This document shows positions 47,509 to 56,955 of a stretch of DNA of 64,000 bases, piece after piece. This DNA is from Gammaproteobacteria bacterium. GTDB taxonomy: Bacteria; Pseudomonadota; Gammaproteobacteria; Competibacterales; Competibacteraceae. Each line of letters begins with the position of its first letter. Position 1 is the first letter of the stretch. The stretch spans positions 1-64,000 of the forward strand of contig JADLEK010000010.1 in the NCBI GenBank assembly GCA_020846135.1, written 5' to 3'. The notes beneath the pieces are model-generated. The model worked only from the letters and a program-made list of their open reading frames with translations. It was not told the origin of the DNA and did no database searches. The position numbers were made by a program, and so were the translations under genes.

Positions 47509-48309
47509 TTATTTCCCGAACAGTTCCGCCAGCTTTGCGCCGGGATCCGCCGCCCGCATGAACGCCTCGCCGACCAGGAAGGCATGAACGCCATGCCCGC
47601 GCATCAAGGCTACATCCGATGGGGTGTGAATCCCGCTTTCAGTGACCACGGCGTGACCAGCGGGAATCCGGGCCAGCAGCTCCAACGTCGTGTCCAGCCG
47701 GGTCTCAAAGGTGCGCAAATTACGATTGTTAATACCGATCAGCGGTAGATCCAGCGCCAGCGCCTGCTCCAGTTCGTCAGCGTCATGAACTTCCACTAGC
47801 ACATCCATCTGCAACTGCACCGCCAACTGCGCCAGTTCCCGCAAGGGCGCATCCTCCAGCGCGGCGACGATCAGCAAAATGCAGTCCGCACCGATCACCC
47901 GGGCTTCATAAACCTGATAAGGATCGATGATGAAATCCTTGCGTAACGCCGGCAGCTCGCACACCGCCCGCGCTTCCCGCAAATAATCCTCATGGCCCTG
48001 GAAAAAGTCGCGGTCGGTCAGCACCGACAGTCCACACGCGCCAGCGGCGGCGTAACTGCGGGCAATCTCGGCGGGCAGGAACGGATCGCGCAACAGACCC
48101 TTGCTCGGTGAGGCGCGCTTGATTTCGGCGATCACCGCAGCCCGACCCTGCGCGATGGTCTGTTCCAGCCGCGCCCGAAATGGCCGGGGCGGCGGCAAGT
48201 TTTCCACCTGCCGGGCCAGTTCGCCCAGACTGAGCCGTTCGCTACGCTCGGCGATTTCCTCAACCTTGCGGGCGAGGATTTTTTGCAGAATGTCCGACGG
48301 GTTGTTCAT
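47509..48309 (-). CDS. trpC: Indole-3-glycerol phosphate synthase
   Basis: Closes the indole ring in tryptophan synthesis. A 266-residue TIM barrel, monofunctional (no fused TrpF). Motifs include [44 protein letters not shown] and VTESGI. The start overlaps the trpD stop by 4 bp, showing the operon order trpG-trpD-trpC. trpE is not in the window. Confidence 0.97.
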   Translation of the reverse strand: MNNPSDILQKILARKVEEIAERSERLSLGELARQVENLPPPRPFRARLEQTIAQGRAAVIAEIKRASPSKGLLRDPFLPAEIARSYAAAGACGLSVLTDRDFFQGHEDYLREARAVCELPALRKDFIIDPYQVYEARVIGADCILLIVAALEDAPLRELAQLAVQLQMDVLVEVHDADELEQALALDLPLIGINNRNLRTFETRLDTTLELLARIPAGHAVVTESGIHTPSDVALMRGHGVHAFLVGEAFMRAADPGAKLAELFGK

Positions 48310-49340
48310 ACGACCAGCTTCTGGGTGCAGCGGACAAATTCATCCAGCTTAGCCCGCGCCGCGCCACTGGCTAAAACATCCTGAGCGAGCCGGATGCCGT
48401 CGGCGATGGAGCCGGCCACATTCGCGGCATACAGCGCTGCGCCAGCATTCAGCGCCACGATGTCGCGGGGAGCGCCGGACTCATTATTTAATGCGCCCAG
48501 CAGCATGGCCCGGGACTGGTCAGGCGTTTCGACCTTGAGGCTGCGGTTGGACATCATCGCCAAACCGAAATCTTCCGGGTGAATTTCGTATTCCACAATC
48601 TGGCCGTCTTTCAACTCGCCGACCTGGGTGGCTGCGCCGAGCGAGATTTCATCCATGCCGTCCTTGCCCCAGACCACCAGAACATGCTGCGCGCCCAGTC
48701 GTTGCATGACCCGCACCTGAATGCCAACTAGATCAGGATGGAAAACGCCCATCAGTTGATTTGGCGCACTGGCGGGATTGGTCAGCGGGCCGAGGATGTT
48801 GAAAATGGTCCGCACCCCCATTTCCCGGCGCACCGGTGCAACGTTTTTCATCGCCGAATGATGATTGGGCGCAAACATAAAGCCGATATCGGTCGCGGCA
48901 ATGCACGCGGCGACCTGTTCTGCATTCAGATCAATTCGTGCGCCCAGGGCTTCCAGCACATCGGCGCTGCCGGATTTGGAGGAAACGCTGCGGTTGCCAT
49001 GCTTGGCGACCCGCGCCCCGGCAGCGGCGGCGACAAACATCGCGGCAGTGGAGATATTAAAGGTGTGTGCGCCATCGCCGCCGGTGCCGACGATATCGAC
49101 AAAATGATCATGCGGCGGCGGCGCCTGCACTTTGGTCGACAGATCCCGCATCACGGTCGCGGCGGCGGCGATTTCGCCAATGGTTTCCTTCTTGACCCGC
49201 AGACCGGTCAAAATGGCGGCAGTCATCAACGGGGAAATTTCACCCGCCATGATTTGCCGCATCAGCGACAGCATCTCGTCGTAGAAAATCTCGCGGTGCT
49301 CAATGGCGCGTTGCAGGGCTTGCTGCGGGGTGATGGACAT
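48306..49340 (-). CDS. trpD: Anthranilate phosphoribosyltransferase
   Basis: Transfers phosphoribose from PRPP to anthranilate. The 344-residue protein has the family motifs [18 protein letters not shown] (PRPP binding), [21 protein letters not shown] and [10 protein letters not shown]. It is separate from trpG, unlike the TrpGD fusion of enterobacteria. It overlaps trpC by 4 bp and follows trpG by 24 bp. Confidence 0.97.
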   Translation of the reverse strand: MSITPQQALQRAIEHREIFYDEMLSLMRQIMAGEISPLMTAAILTGLRVKKETIGEIAAAATVMRDLSTKVQAPPPHDHFVDIVGTGGDGAHTFNISTAAMFVAAAAGARVAKHGNRSVSSKSGSADVLEALGARIDLNAEQVAACIAATDIGFMFAPNHHSAMKNVAPVRREMGVRTIFNILGPLTNPASAPNQLMGVFHPDLVGIQVRVMQRLGAQHVLVVWGKDGMDEISLGAATQVGELKDGQIVEYEIHPEDFGLAMMSNRSLKVETPDQSRAMLLGALNNESGAPRDIVALNAGAALYAANVAGSIADGIRLAQDVLASGAARAKLDEFVRCTQKLVV

Positions 49341-49364
49341 TAGACGGTTCTCCGGAGCGGTTCT

Positions 49365-49946
49365 TCAATGCTGGATCAGGAAATTGCGGAGCAGGGCGTG
49401 GCCGTGTTCAGTCAGGATCGATTCGGGGTGGAACTGCACTCCCTCCACCGGCAGGGTTTGATGCCGCACACCCATGATCTCATCGATCCCGCCGTCCGGA
49501 GTCTGGGTCCAGGCAGTAATCTCCAGACAGGCCGGGAGAGTGGTTTTTTCGATCACCAGAGAATGATAGCGGACGACGGTAAACGGGTTGGGCAGATCGG
49601 CGAACAAGCCTTGGCCGTAATGGTAAACCTCGGAGGTTTTGCCGTGCATGACCTGACCGGCGCGGACGATGTGACCGCCAAACGCCTGGCCGATGCTCTG
49701 GTGACCGAGGCAAACGCCGAAGATCGGAATCCGTCCGGCAAAGGCGGCAATGGTCGCCAGCGACACTCCCGCCTCAGTGGGCGTACAGGGTCCAGGCGAC
49801 AGCACGATCCGTTGCGGGTTCAGTTCGGCAATGCCGTCCGGGGTGATCCGGTCATTGCGGTAGACCTGCACCTCCTCGCCCAATTCGCCCAGATACTGCG
49901 CCAGGTTATAGGTAAAGGAGTCGTAATTGTCGATCATGAGTAGCAT
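49365..49946 (-). CDS. trpG: Anthranilate synthase glutamine amidotransferase subunit
   Basis: Supplies ammonia from glutamine to TrpE. It has 193 residues with the class I amidotransferase triad: nucleophile Cys in [14 protein letters not shown], and His and Glu in [14 protein letters not shown]. In some bacteria the same subunit also serves PabB (folate). First gene of trpGDC on this strand; the first subunit gene trpE must lie elsewhere. The 190-bp gap to aroA holds both divergent promoters. Confidence 0.96.
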   Translation of the reverse strand: MLLMIDNYDSFTYNLAQYLGELGEEVQVYRNDRITPDGIAELNPQRIVLSPGPCTPTEAGVSLATIAAFAGRIPIFGVCLGHQSIGQAFGGHIVRAGQVMHGKTSEVYHYGQGLFADLPNPFTVVRYHSLVIEKTTLPACLEITAWTQTPDGGIDEIMGVRHQTLPVEGVQFHPESILTEHGHALLRNFLIQH

Positions 49947-50137
49947 GACAAGGATCAGCCTTTTGCATTAAAAGTGATTGTTGGCTTTTTGGACCATCGA
50001 TCAGTGCAGGCGCACATGACCGTATGACGGCGTCAGATGGACTGAAAAGAATTCGCCGCCTCAATACGGATATTACCGCTATTGATGGCGCTTTATAATC
50101 GGGCAGAGGTTGATGAAAAAGGATGGGCAATTTCCAG

Positions 50138-51457
50138 ATGACTGAGCTGAACTTTCTGGTCGCACCCGGCGGCGCATTGCATGGGCAGTGGCGGGTGCCG
50201 GGCGACAAATCCATTTCCCACCGCGCCATCATGTTCGGTGCATTGGCCGAGGGCATCACCACCATCACCGGCTTTCTCGACGGCGAGGATTGCCTAGCGA
50301 CGATCAACGCCTTCCGGGCGATGGGCGTAGTCATTGGCGGCCCGGACCAGGGCCGGGTCACGGTTCACGGGGTCGGCTTGCACGGCTTGCAGGCGCCCGC
50401 CGGACCGCTGGACCTCGGCAACTCCGGTACCTCGATGCGGCTGATGAGCGGGATTCTGGCCGGACAGGCGTTCGACTGCGTCCTTACCGGCGACGCCTCA
50501 CTGACCGGTCGGCCCATGCGGCGGATCACGGAGCCGTTGACGCGGATGGGCGCTCGAATTACCACGGGCGAGCGCGGCACTGCGCCTTTGCAGATTCACG
50601 GCGGACAACGCCTGAACGGCATTGACTACCCGTTGCCGGTCGCCAGCGCCCAGCTCAAATCTGGCCTGCTGCTGGCCGGCCTGTACGCCGAAGGGATGAC
50701 CCGCATCACCGAACCGGCCCCGACCCGTGATCATACCGAGCGGATGCTGGAAGGCTTTGGTTATCCATTGCAACGGGACGATGAGCGCACCGTGACCATC
50801 AGCGGCGGTGGGCGGTTGACCGCCGCGACGCTCGACATTCCGGCAGACCTGTCTTCAGCCGCCTTTTTCCTGGTGGGGGCCAGCATTGCGCCGGGTTCCG
50901 ATCTGCTGCTGGAACATGTTGGCGTCAATCCGACCCGCACCGGGGTGATCGACATTCTGCGACTCATGGGCGCGAACATAGAAATCCGCAATCCCCGCCT
51001 GGCCGGCGGCGAACCGGTCGCCGATCTGCGCGTGCGCTACGCCCCGCTGCATGGCATCCGCATTCCCGAAGCGCTGGTGCCGCTGGCGATTGATGAATTT
51101 CCAGCCCTGTTTATTGCCGCCGCCTGCGCCAAAGGTGTCACGGTGCTGACCGGCGCGGCGGAATTGCGAGTCAAGGAAAGCGACCGGATTCAGGTCATGG
51201 CCGACGGGCTGAATGCCTTGCAGATCGCTGCCGGCGGAACTGCCGATGGCATCGTGATTCAGGGCGGAACCTTGGCCGGCGGCGCCGTCAACAGCCACGG
51301 CGACCACCGCATCGCCATGAGTTTTGCGATGGCGGCGTTGCGAGCCAGCGGGCCGATCCGGATTCATGACTGCGCCAACGTCAACACCTCGTTTCCAGGA
51401 TTCGCCGACCTCGCTCGCAGCGCCGGTCTGCAACTTCAACAGGAAGCTGTGGCATGA
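50138..51457 (+). CDS. aroA: 5-enolpyruvylshikimate-3-phosphate synthase
   Basis: Makes EPSP in the shikimate pathway. The 439-residue protein has VPGDKSISHRAIMFGALAEG, LGNSGTSMRLMSGILAG and the C-terminal SHGDHRIAMSFAMA. The GDKSISHR and GNSGTSMR context is of the class II, Pseudomonas/Agrobacterium-like type rather than the E. coli type. The start is uncertain by five codons (ATG at 50123 or 50138). Unlike pseudomonads it is not fused to a dehydrogenase. It overlaps cmk by 4 bp. Confidence 0.95.
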   Translation: MTELNFLVAPGGALHGQWRVPGDKSISHRAIMFGALAEGITTITGFLDGEDCLATINAFRAMGVVIGGPDQGRVTVHGVGLHGLQAPAGPLDLGNSGTSMRLMSGILAGQAFDCVLTGDASLTGRPMRRITEPLTRMGARITTGERGTAPLQIHGGQRLNGIDYPLPVASAQLKSGLLLAGLYAEGMTRITEPAPTRDHTERMLEGFGYPLQRDDERTVTISGGGRLTAATLDIPADLSSAAFFLVGASIAPGSDLLLEHVGVNPTRTGVIDILRLMGANIEIRNPRLAGGEPVADLRVRYAPLHGIRIPEALVPLAIDEFPALFIAAACAKGVTVLTGAAELRVKESDRIQVMADGLNALQIAAGGTADGIVIQGGTLAGGAVNSHGDHRIAMSFAMAALRASGPIRIHDCANVNTSFPGFADLARSAGLQLQQEAVA

Positions 51458-52146
51458 ACCAAAGACCACCGGTGATCGCCGTCGATGGACCCAGCGGAGT
51501 CGGCAAAGGCACCCTTTGCCAATGGCTGGCCACGGAACTGGGCTGGCGTCTGCTCGACAGCGGCGCGTTGTATCGACTGACCGCGCTAGCCACCCAGCGC
51601 CGCAACCTGCCCCTGACCGATGAAAGCCGCGTGGCTACGGTGGCCGCCGAGTTGAACGTGGAGTTCACCGCCGGAACCGACGGCGGGTTGCGCATCGCGC
51701 TGGACGGCGAAGAAGTCAGCGCCGCCATTCGCAGCGAGGCCGCCGGCAACGCCGCGTCGCAGGTCGCTGCGCTGCCCCAGGTTCGCGCCGCGCTGTTGCA
51801 ACGGCAACGGAATTTTCGCCAGTTTCCCGGCCTGATCGCCGATGGGCGGGATATGGGAACCGTGGTGTTTCCCGATGCCGAACTCAAGCTATTCCTGATC
51901 GCCGACCCCGGGGAACGCGCCCGGCGCCGCTATACCCAGTTGAGTGAAAAAAATTTGAGTGAAAACAAGATGAATGTTAGCCTTGCCGCCCTTGAACGCG
52001 AGATTGCCGAGCGTGATGCCCGTGACGTGGGCCGCGCCGCCGCGCCGCTCACGCCCGCCACCGATGCAAAAATCCTCGATACCACCTATCTGAGCATTGC
52101 CCAGGTGTGCGAATGGGCAAGGCAACAGGCCAGGCCCTGGCGGTAA
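51454..52146 (+). CDS. cmk: Cytidylate kinase
   Basis: Phosphorylates CMP and dCMP. The 230-residue protein has the P-loop AVDGPSGVGKGTLCQWLA, then LLDSGALYR and IADGRDMGTVVFPDA, all typical. It lies between aroA (4-bp overlap) and rpsA in a widely conserved order. An insertion LSEKNLSENKMNVSLAALER is slightly longer than usual. Confidence 0.97.
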   Translation: MNQRPPVIAVDGPSGVGKGTLCQWLATELGWRLLDSGALYRLTALATQRRNLPLTDESRVATVAAELNVEFTAGTDGGLRIALDGEEVSAAIRSEAAGNAASQVAALPQVRAALLQRQRNFRQFPGLIADGRDMGTVVFPDAELKLFLIADPGERARRRYTQLSEKNLSENKMNVSLAALEREIAERDARDVGRAAAPLTPATDAKILDTTYLSIAQVCEWARQQARPWR

Positions 52147-52286
52147 ATATCCTTACTGATCGTTGGGATTAAACTTTACGCCGGCGCTGGCCTTGACTAC
52201 GCTGTATCGGATCCATTGAGCGCCGGACTGGGCGCTCCAGGCGCAAACCTGAAAGCTGCCGTTCACCGGGAGCGCAGTCTCCAACC

Positions 52287-52349
52287 GGTTCGGTATGACC
52301 GAACCCCCCTGTTCCAACCCACCCGTGGCGGCTCGTCCGCCGGTTTTTT
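52287..52349 (+). terminator. Hairpins in rpsA leader, second one terminator-like
   Basis: A 7-bp stem GGTTCGG/CCGAACC (52287-52305) is followed by GGCGG/CCGCC (52327-52341) with GGTTTTTT directly after. The T-run ends only 13 bp before the rpsA start codon. It could end the cmk transcript or act as an attenuator of rpsA; S1 is known to control its own synthesis in E. coli. The remaining 52147-52286 shows no gene. Confidence 0.6.
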
Positions 52350-52362
52350 GAGCCTATAACCC

Positions 52363-54039
52363 ATGACTGAAAGTTTTGCCGAACTGTTTGAACAGAGCCT
52401 GGCCGATAAGCAGATGCAGCCTGGCTCCATCGTCCAGGGACTGGTGGTGGAAATCCGGGCGGACGCCGTCGTCGTCAACGCTGGCCTGAAATCGGAAGGA
52501 CTGATTCCGATTGAACAGTTTTACAACGAGGAAGGCGTTCTCGAAATCAAGGTCGGCGACATGGTCGAGGTCGCCCTCGATGCGCTGGAAGATGGTTTCG
52601 GCGAAACCCGACTGTCCCGCGACAAAGCCAAACGCGCCCGGGTCTGGACTGCCTTGGAAAAGGCGTTCGAAGGCGAGGAAATCATCAAGGGCCTGATCAG
52701 CGGCAAGGTCAAGGGCGGTTTCACAGTCGACATTGGCGAAATTCGCGCCTTCCTGCCGGGTTCGCTGGTGGACGTGCGCCCGGTGCGGGATGCCGCCTAT
52801 CTCGAAGGCAAGGAGCAGGAATTCAAGGTCATCAAACTCGACCGCCGCCGCAACAACGTGGTGGTGTCGCGCCGGGCCGTGGTGGAACAGGAATACAGCG
52901 CCGAACGCGAGGCGTTGTTGCAGAACCTTCAGGAAGGTCAGATCGTCGATGGCGTGGTCAAGAACCTCACCGACTATGGCGCGTTCCTCGATCTGGGCGG
53001 GATTGACGGCCTGCTGCACATTACCGATATGGCCTGGCGCCGCGTCAAGCATCCGAGTGAAGTCGTTGCGGTTGGCGACAATATCCGGGTCAAGGTCCTC
53101 AAGTTCGACCGGGATCGCAACCGGGTTTCGCTAGGCCTGAAACAGTTGGGCGATGATCCCTGGATCGCGCTGGCTCGCCGCTATCCGGTCGGCACCCGGG
53201 TGTTTGGCAAGGTCACCAACATCGCCGAATACGGCTGCTTCGTCGAAATCGAAGAAGGCGTTGAGGGCTTGGTTCACGTCTCGGAAATGGACTGGACCAA
53301 CAAAAATGTCAATCCCAACAAGGTCGTGGCGCTGGGCGACGAAACCGAAGTCATGGTGCTGGACATCGACGAAGAGCGCCGCCGAATTTCGCTGGGCATG
53401 AAGCAATGCCAGCAGAATCCCTGGGATGAGTTCGATCAGACCCACGCCAAGGGCGACCGAGTATCCGGCAAGATCAAGTCGATCACCGATTTTGGCATCT
53501 TCATCGGCCTGGATGGCGGCATCGATGGGCTGGTGCATCTGTCTGACATTTCCTGGAACGCCCCCGGCGAAGAGGCTGTGCGCCAGTACAAGAAAGGTCA
53601 GGATGTCGATGCGGTGGTGCTGGCGGTCGATCCGGAGCGTGAGCGCATCTCGCTGGGCATCAAGCAACTCGACAAGGATCCGTTCTCCAACTTTGTCGCC
53701 GACCATGTCAAGGGCGCCATCATCAAGGGCCGGGTCGTGACGGTGGACGCCAAGGGCGCGATGATTGACTTGGGCAATGGCGTCGAAGGCACCTTGCGCG
53801 CCTCGGAATTGACGCGGGACCGGATCGAAGATGCCCGCTCGGCGCTCAAGGAAGGCGAGGAGATCGAGGCCAAGTTTATCGGCGTCGATCGCAAGAACCG
53901 CACCATCACCCTGTCCATCAAGGCCAAGGATATGGCGGATGAGGCCGAGGTATTGCAGGACTACAGCCGCAAGTCCAGCACCGGCGCGACCTTGGGTGAC
54001 ATCTTCAAGGAACAGATGAGCGCGCCTGACGAGGACTAG
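52363..54039 (+). CDS. rpsA: 30S ribosomal protein S1
   Basis: A 558-residue RNA-binding protein that brings mRNA to the 30S subunit. Six S1 OB-fold repeats can be followed, starting near residues 20, 105, 190, 277, 364 and 450, with typical motifs such as [20 protein letters not shown] and [21 protein letters not shown]. The first two repeats are the ribosome-binding ones. It is flanked by cmk and ihfB, as in most gammaproteobacteria. No Shine-Dalgarno is obvious before the ATG, as is also the case for E. coli rpsA. Confidence 0.98.
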   Translation: MTESFAELFEQSLADKQMQPGSIVQGLVVEIRADAVVVNAGLKSEGLIPIEQFYNEEGVLEIKVGDMVEVALDALEDGFGETRLSRDKAKRARVWTALEKAFEGEEIIKGLISGKVKGGFTVDIGEIRAFLPGSLVDVRPVRDAAYLEGKEQEFKVIKLDRRRNNVVVSRRAVVEQEYSAEREALLQNLQEGQIVDGVVKNLTDYGAFLDLGGIDGLLHITDMAWRRVKHPSEVVAVGDNIRVKVLKFDRDRNRVSLGLKQLGDDPWIALARRYPVGTRVFGKVTNIAEYGCFVEIEEGVEGLVHVSEMDWTNKNVNPNKVVALGDETEVMVLDIDEERRRISLGMKQCQQNPWDEFDQTHAKGDRVSGKIKSITDFGIFIGLDGGIDGLVHLSDISWNAPGEEAVRQYKKGQDVDAVVLAVDPERERISLGIKQLDKDPFSNFVADHVKGAIIKGRVVTVDAKGAMIDLGNGVEGTLRASELTRDRIEDARSALKEGEEIEAKFIGVDRKNRTITLSIKAKDMADEAEVLQDYSRKSSTGATLGDIFKEQMSAPDED

Positions 54040-54072
54040 TGGGCTGGCCGTAAAAGCTTTGATGGTTAGGAA

Positions 54073-54152
54073 GCGTAGGGCGGATAAGCGTAGCGCATCC
54101 GCCAGGTCAGGCCACTGGTGGATGCGGCGCAAGCGCCTTATCCGCCCTACGC
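54073..54152. repeat. 80-bp palindromic repeat between rpsA and ihfB
   Basis: GCGTAGGGCGGATAAGCG at the left is mirrored by TTATCCGCCCTACGC at the right, with an inner GCATCCGCC/GGATGCGG pair. It can fold into a long hairpin in RNA. It resembles short dispersed palindromes common in proteobacterial intergenic DNA. The rest of 54153-54304 holds no gene and must contain the ihfB promoter. Confidence 0.85.
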
Positions 54153-54304
54153 CAGATCAAGACCTGTCAGAATTTATGCGGTAATCCACTAGCACCGGGC
54201 GCGGCGGCAATCCATAGGATCGGTTGCCGCCGGTTCGTGGTGGGTTTCAGCAGGGGGCGGTGCAATAGACGCCATCGGGGTTATCGCGGGTAGAGGAACA
54301 TTTC

Positions 54305-54607
54305 ATGACGAAATCAGAATTAATTGAACTTCTTGCACGCAAACGCAGCGACATTCCTTACAAAGATGTGGAGCAGGCGGTTAAAACCCTGCTGGAGCAG
54401 ATGAGCGAATCGCTGGCAAGTGGCGAGCGGATCGAAATTCGAGGGTTTGGCAGCTTTTCGCTGCACTTCCGTCCCCCCCGGGTGGGCCGCAATCCCAAGA
54501 CTGGAGAGGCAGTAACGCTCGAAAGCAAGTACGTTCCGCACTTCAAGCCGGGCAAGGAACTGCGCGAGCGGGTCAATGAGCGCCTGGGCAGTCACCGATT
54601 CTTGTAA
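54305..54607 (+). CDS. ihfB: Integration host factor beta subunit
   Basis: A 100-residue DNA-bending protein that pairs with IhfA. It has the HU/IHF fold with [20 protein letters not shown] and [23 protein letters not shown] is the beta-arm tip with the intercalating proline. [11 protein letters not shown] and the rpsA neighbourhood mark it as the beta rather than the alpha subunit. It has its own terminator downstream. Confidence 0.96.
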   Translation: MTKSELIELLARKRSDIPYKDVEQAVKTLLEQMSESLASGERIEIRGFGSFSLHFRPPRVGRNPKTGEAVTLESKYVPHFKPGKELRERVNERLGSHRFL

Positions 54608-54660
54608 CGGACCCGACTGATTGACTCATCCAACAGACTACTGACTGGGGTCTGCTGTTC

Positions 54661-54689
54661 AAAAACCCACGGCATTCAGTGGGTTTTTT
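54661..54689 (+). terminator. Terminator after ihfB
   Basis: AACCCAC/GTGGGTT stem (54664-54685) with an 8-base loop, preceded by five A and followed by six T residues, so it can work in both directions. It lies 55 bp after the ihfB stop. Confidence 0.92.
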
Positions 54690-54751
54690 GTTGTAGGGTC
54701 GGTAGGGATAGCCCAAAATCGGCCAGTCATCATCGCCACAGGAGAATATCG

Positions 54752-55054
54752 ATGTTCTGGATTAAATTTATTCTGATCGCTGCAATTTTGCTGGTCGTAC
54801 TGGTGCTGGGCGTGGAGTTCTCCACCTTGAATACCGACCCGGTGAAGGTTAACTACCTGATCGGCATCACGACCCTGGAACTAGCCTGGGTGATCGTCGG
54901 CGCATTCGCCGCCGGGGTTGTTATTACCGGGCTGGTCGGGATCTTTGTGGTGCTGCCGCTGCGCTGGCAGACAGCCCGATTGCGGCAAGCGGTCGCCAGC
55001 AAGGATCAGGAAATCAGTCTGCTGGTCCGCAAAGTCGGGCGGGAGGCGCATTGA
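54752..55054 (+). CDS. lapA: Lipopolysaccharide assembly protein LapA
   Basis: A 100-residue inner-membrane protein with two membrane helices (about 4-24 and 42-66) and a short cytoplasmic coiled-coil tail (WQTARLRQAVASKDQEISLL), the DUF1049 pattern. LapA works with LapB to adjust LpxC levels and lipid A synthesis. The stop precedes lapB by 25 bp, the standard ihfB-lapA-lapB order. Confidence 0.92.
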   Translation: MFWIKFILIAAILLVVLVLGVEFSTLNTDPVKVNYLIGITTLELAWVIVGAFAAGVVITGLVGIFVVLPLRWQTARLRQAVASKDQEISLLVRKVGREAH

Positions 55055-55079
55055 TGCGCTGGAGACCCGCTATCCGGCC

Positions 55080-56249
55080 ATGACGGAACTCCTGTGGCTG
55101 CTGCTGCCGGTTGCCGCCGCCTCCGGTTGGTGGGCGGCCCGGCGCGCCGGTGAACATCAAAGTAGCGCGACCGCACGCAGCGCTGGCTACTTTAAGGGAC
55201 TGAACCTGCTGATCGAGGACCAACCGGATCAGGCGATCGAAGTTTTTACCCGGATGGCCGACGTCGATCGGGATACCGCCGAGATCCATTTGGCGCTGGG
55301 CAATCTGTTCCGGCGGCGCGGCGAGGTAGATCGGGCGATTCATATTCACAGCAGCCTGATTGCACGTCCCAGGCTGGCCTCCAGCCAGCGTCGCCGGGCC
55401 ATGCTGGAGTTGGGTGAGGATTACCTGCGCGCCGGGTTGTTCGATCGGGCCGAGGCGCTGTTCCGCGAACTGCTGGATCAACCCGCCCATACCCAGACCG
55501 CTTTAGCCCGGCTGATCCATATCTTTCAGCAGGAAAAAGAGTGGCGCCAGGCAATCGCCTACAGCGACCGGTTGGAGCGAATTAGCGGCGAATATCGCGG
55601 GCGGCAGATCGCCCATTTCTGCTGTGAACTGGCTGAGGAGGCGCTAGCGCGGAGCGAAGATGCCGATGCCAGGTCCTGGCTGAGCGACGCGCTGACCCGG
55701 GATCCCGGTTGCACCCGCGCCAACCTCCTGCTTGGGCAACTGGCGATGCGGGCGGGAGATTATCCGCAAGCCATCGCTGCCTTCCAGGCGGTTGAACGGC
55801 AGGATCCGGGTTATTTCCCGGAAGTGATTGCGCCGCTCAGCGAGTGTTACAGGATCTTGGGGCGGCTGGACGAGTGGAGCGCTCATCTGCGGCAGATCCA
55901 GCGGCAACAACATGGCGGGCGGGTGACGGATGCCCTCGCCGACTGGCTGCTGCGCTACGAAGGCGAAGATGCGGCGCTCCAGTTTCTCGAAGGCGAGTTG
56001 CGGGAACATCCCACCCTGTTAGGACTGCGCCGGCTGGTCGAGATCAAGCTGGAGCGGGGCGAGGGGGCGGAATATGCGGATCTGCATGCCTTGCATTGCA
56101 TCAGCACTCAGATGCTCAATAGCGCCGCCCGCTACCGTTGTGACCACTGTGGCCTCATCGTCAAATCACTGCATTGGTGCTGCCCCGGTTGCCAACAGTG
56201 GGCCGCGATCAAGCCATTGCCGGATCTGGTGATGAAAACCGGCGTCTGA
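55080..56249 (+). CDS. lapB: Lipopolysaccharide assembly protein LapB
   Basis: A 389-residue membrane-anchored scaffold that presents LpxC to the FtsH protease. An N-terminal helix (about 2-20, ELLWLLLPVAAASGWWAA) is followed by roughly nine TPR repeats (for example AGYFKGLNLLIEDQPDQAIE). The C-terminal rubredoxin-like zinc knuckle has four cysteines (YRCDHCGLIVKSLHWCCPGC). The ATG at 55080 is chosen because the membrane anchor starts there; the longer open frame overlaps lapA out of frame. Confidence 0.95.
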   Translation: MTELLWLLLPVAAASGWWAARRAGEHQSSATARSAGYFKGLNLLIEDQPDQAIEVFTRMADVDRDTAEIHLALGNLFRRRGEVDRAIHIHSSLIARPRLASSQRRRAMLELGEDYLRAGLFDRAEALFRELLDQPAHTQTALARLIHIFQQEKEWRQAIAYSDRLERISGEYRGRQIAHFCCELAEEALARSEDADARSWLSDALTRDPGCTRANLLLGQLAMRAGDYPQAIAAFQAVERQDPGYFPEVIAPLSECYRILGRLDEWSAHLRQIQRQQHGGRVTDALADWLLRYEGEDAALQFLEGELREHPTLLGLRRLVEIKLERGEGAEYADLHALHCISTQMLNSAARYRCDHCGLIVKSLHWCCPGCQQWAAIKPLPDLVMKTGV

Positions 56250-56403
56250 ACAGGTTGTATGCCTCATGCCGCCTCGCTCATTCGGCAAAATTAAAATTTC
56301 TGGTTGCGTTTGTACGTTATTGCGCTATTTTCAGTAATGCCTCTACTTATTATGAGGCAGAAACCTGTGGATTTTTCCAAACGTAATTTTTAAGGAGCAA
56401 CTT

Positions 56404-56814
56404 ATGAAACTGTTTCAACTGGTTTTCGGCCTGATCCTGGCGTTTTGTTCAACCTTCGCATTAGCGCAGGCGATTGACATCAATACTGCGAGCGCGGAAC
56501 AACTGGAGAAGGGTTTGAAGGGGATCGGTCCAGCTAAGGCTACCGCGATTGTCAAATACCGCGAGGCCAATGGTCCTTTTAAGTCGGTTGATGATCTGAC
56601 CAAGGTGCCGGGGATCAAGGACAAGGCGCTGGACAAACTGTTAATGGATAACAAAGACCAGTTGACGGCAGGCGCCACTGCCACAGTTCCTGCAGTTCCC
56701 GCAGTTCCAGCAGTTCCCGCCGCACCGGCTGCCGCAGTTCCTGCGGTTCCTGCTGCGCCGAAAGCGCCAGCTATGCCTGCCGTCCCTGCCGTCCCTGCCG
56801 CTCCAGCCAAGTGA
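56404..56814 (+). CDS. ComEA-like helix-hairpin-helix protein with Pro/Ala/Val tail
   Basis: A 136-residue exported protein. The signal peptide (MKLFQLVFGLILAFC to ALAQA) is followed by a ComEA-type domain: IDINTASAEQLEKGLKGIGP, AIVKYREANGPFKSVDDL, VPGIKDKALDK. The last 45 residues are VPA repeats (AVPAVPAVPAAPA) encoded by near-tandem GCAGTTCC(T/C) units. ComEA-like proteins bind incoming DNA in the periplasm during transformation; short homologues in gammaproteobacteria may only be structural. AAGGAG stands before the ATG and the upstream region is AT-rich. Confidence 0.9.
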   Translation: MKLFQLVFGLILAFCSTFALAQAIDINTASAEQLEKGLKGIGPAKATAIVKYREANGPFKSVDDLTKVPGIKDKALDKLLMDNKDQLTAGATATVPAVPAVPAVPAAPAAAVPAVPAAPKAPAMPAVPAVPAAPAK

Positions 56815-56955
56815 TGGCGTCGTAGTCTGACCCAAGATTGGCTGGGCGATGGATTGCCCTGTGACCGCCCGCCTTGTCGGGCGGTCATTGTTTATGGCGG
56901 TCATTGTTTATAATGCCGCCCGGCAACTACCGTTGCTTCTTCCCGGAATCCTGTC

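Noticed and set aside
54918..55079. N-terminal extension of LapB
   Set aside because: It overlaps lapA in another frame; the membrane anchor typical of LapB starts at 55080.
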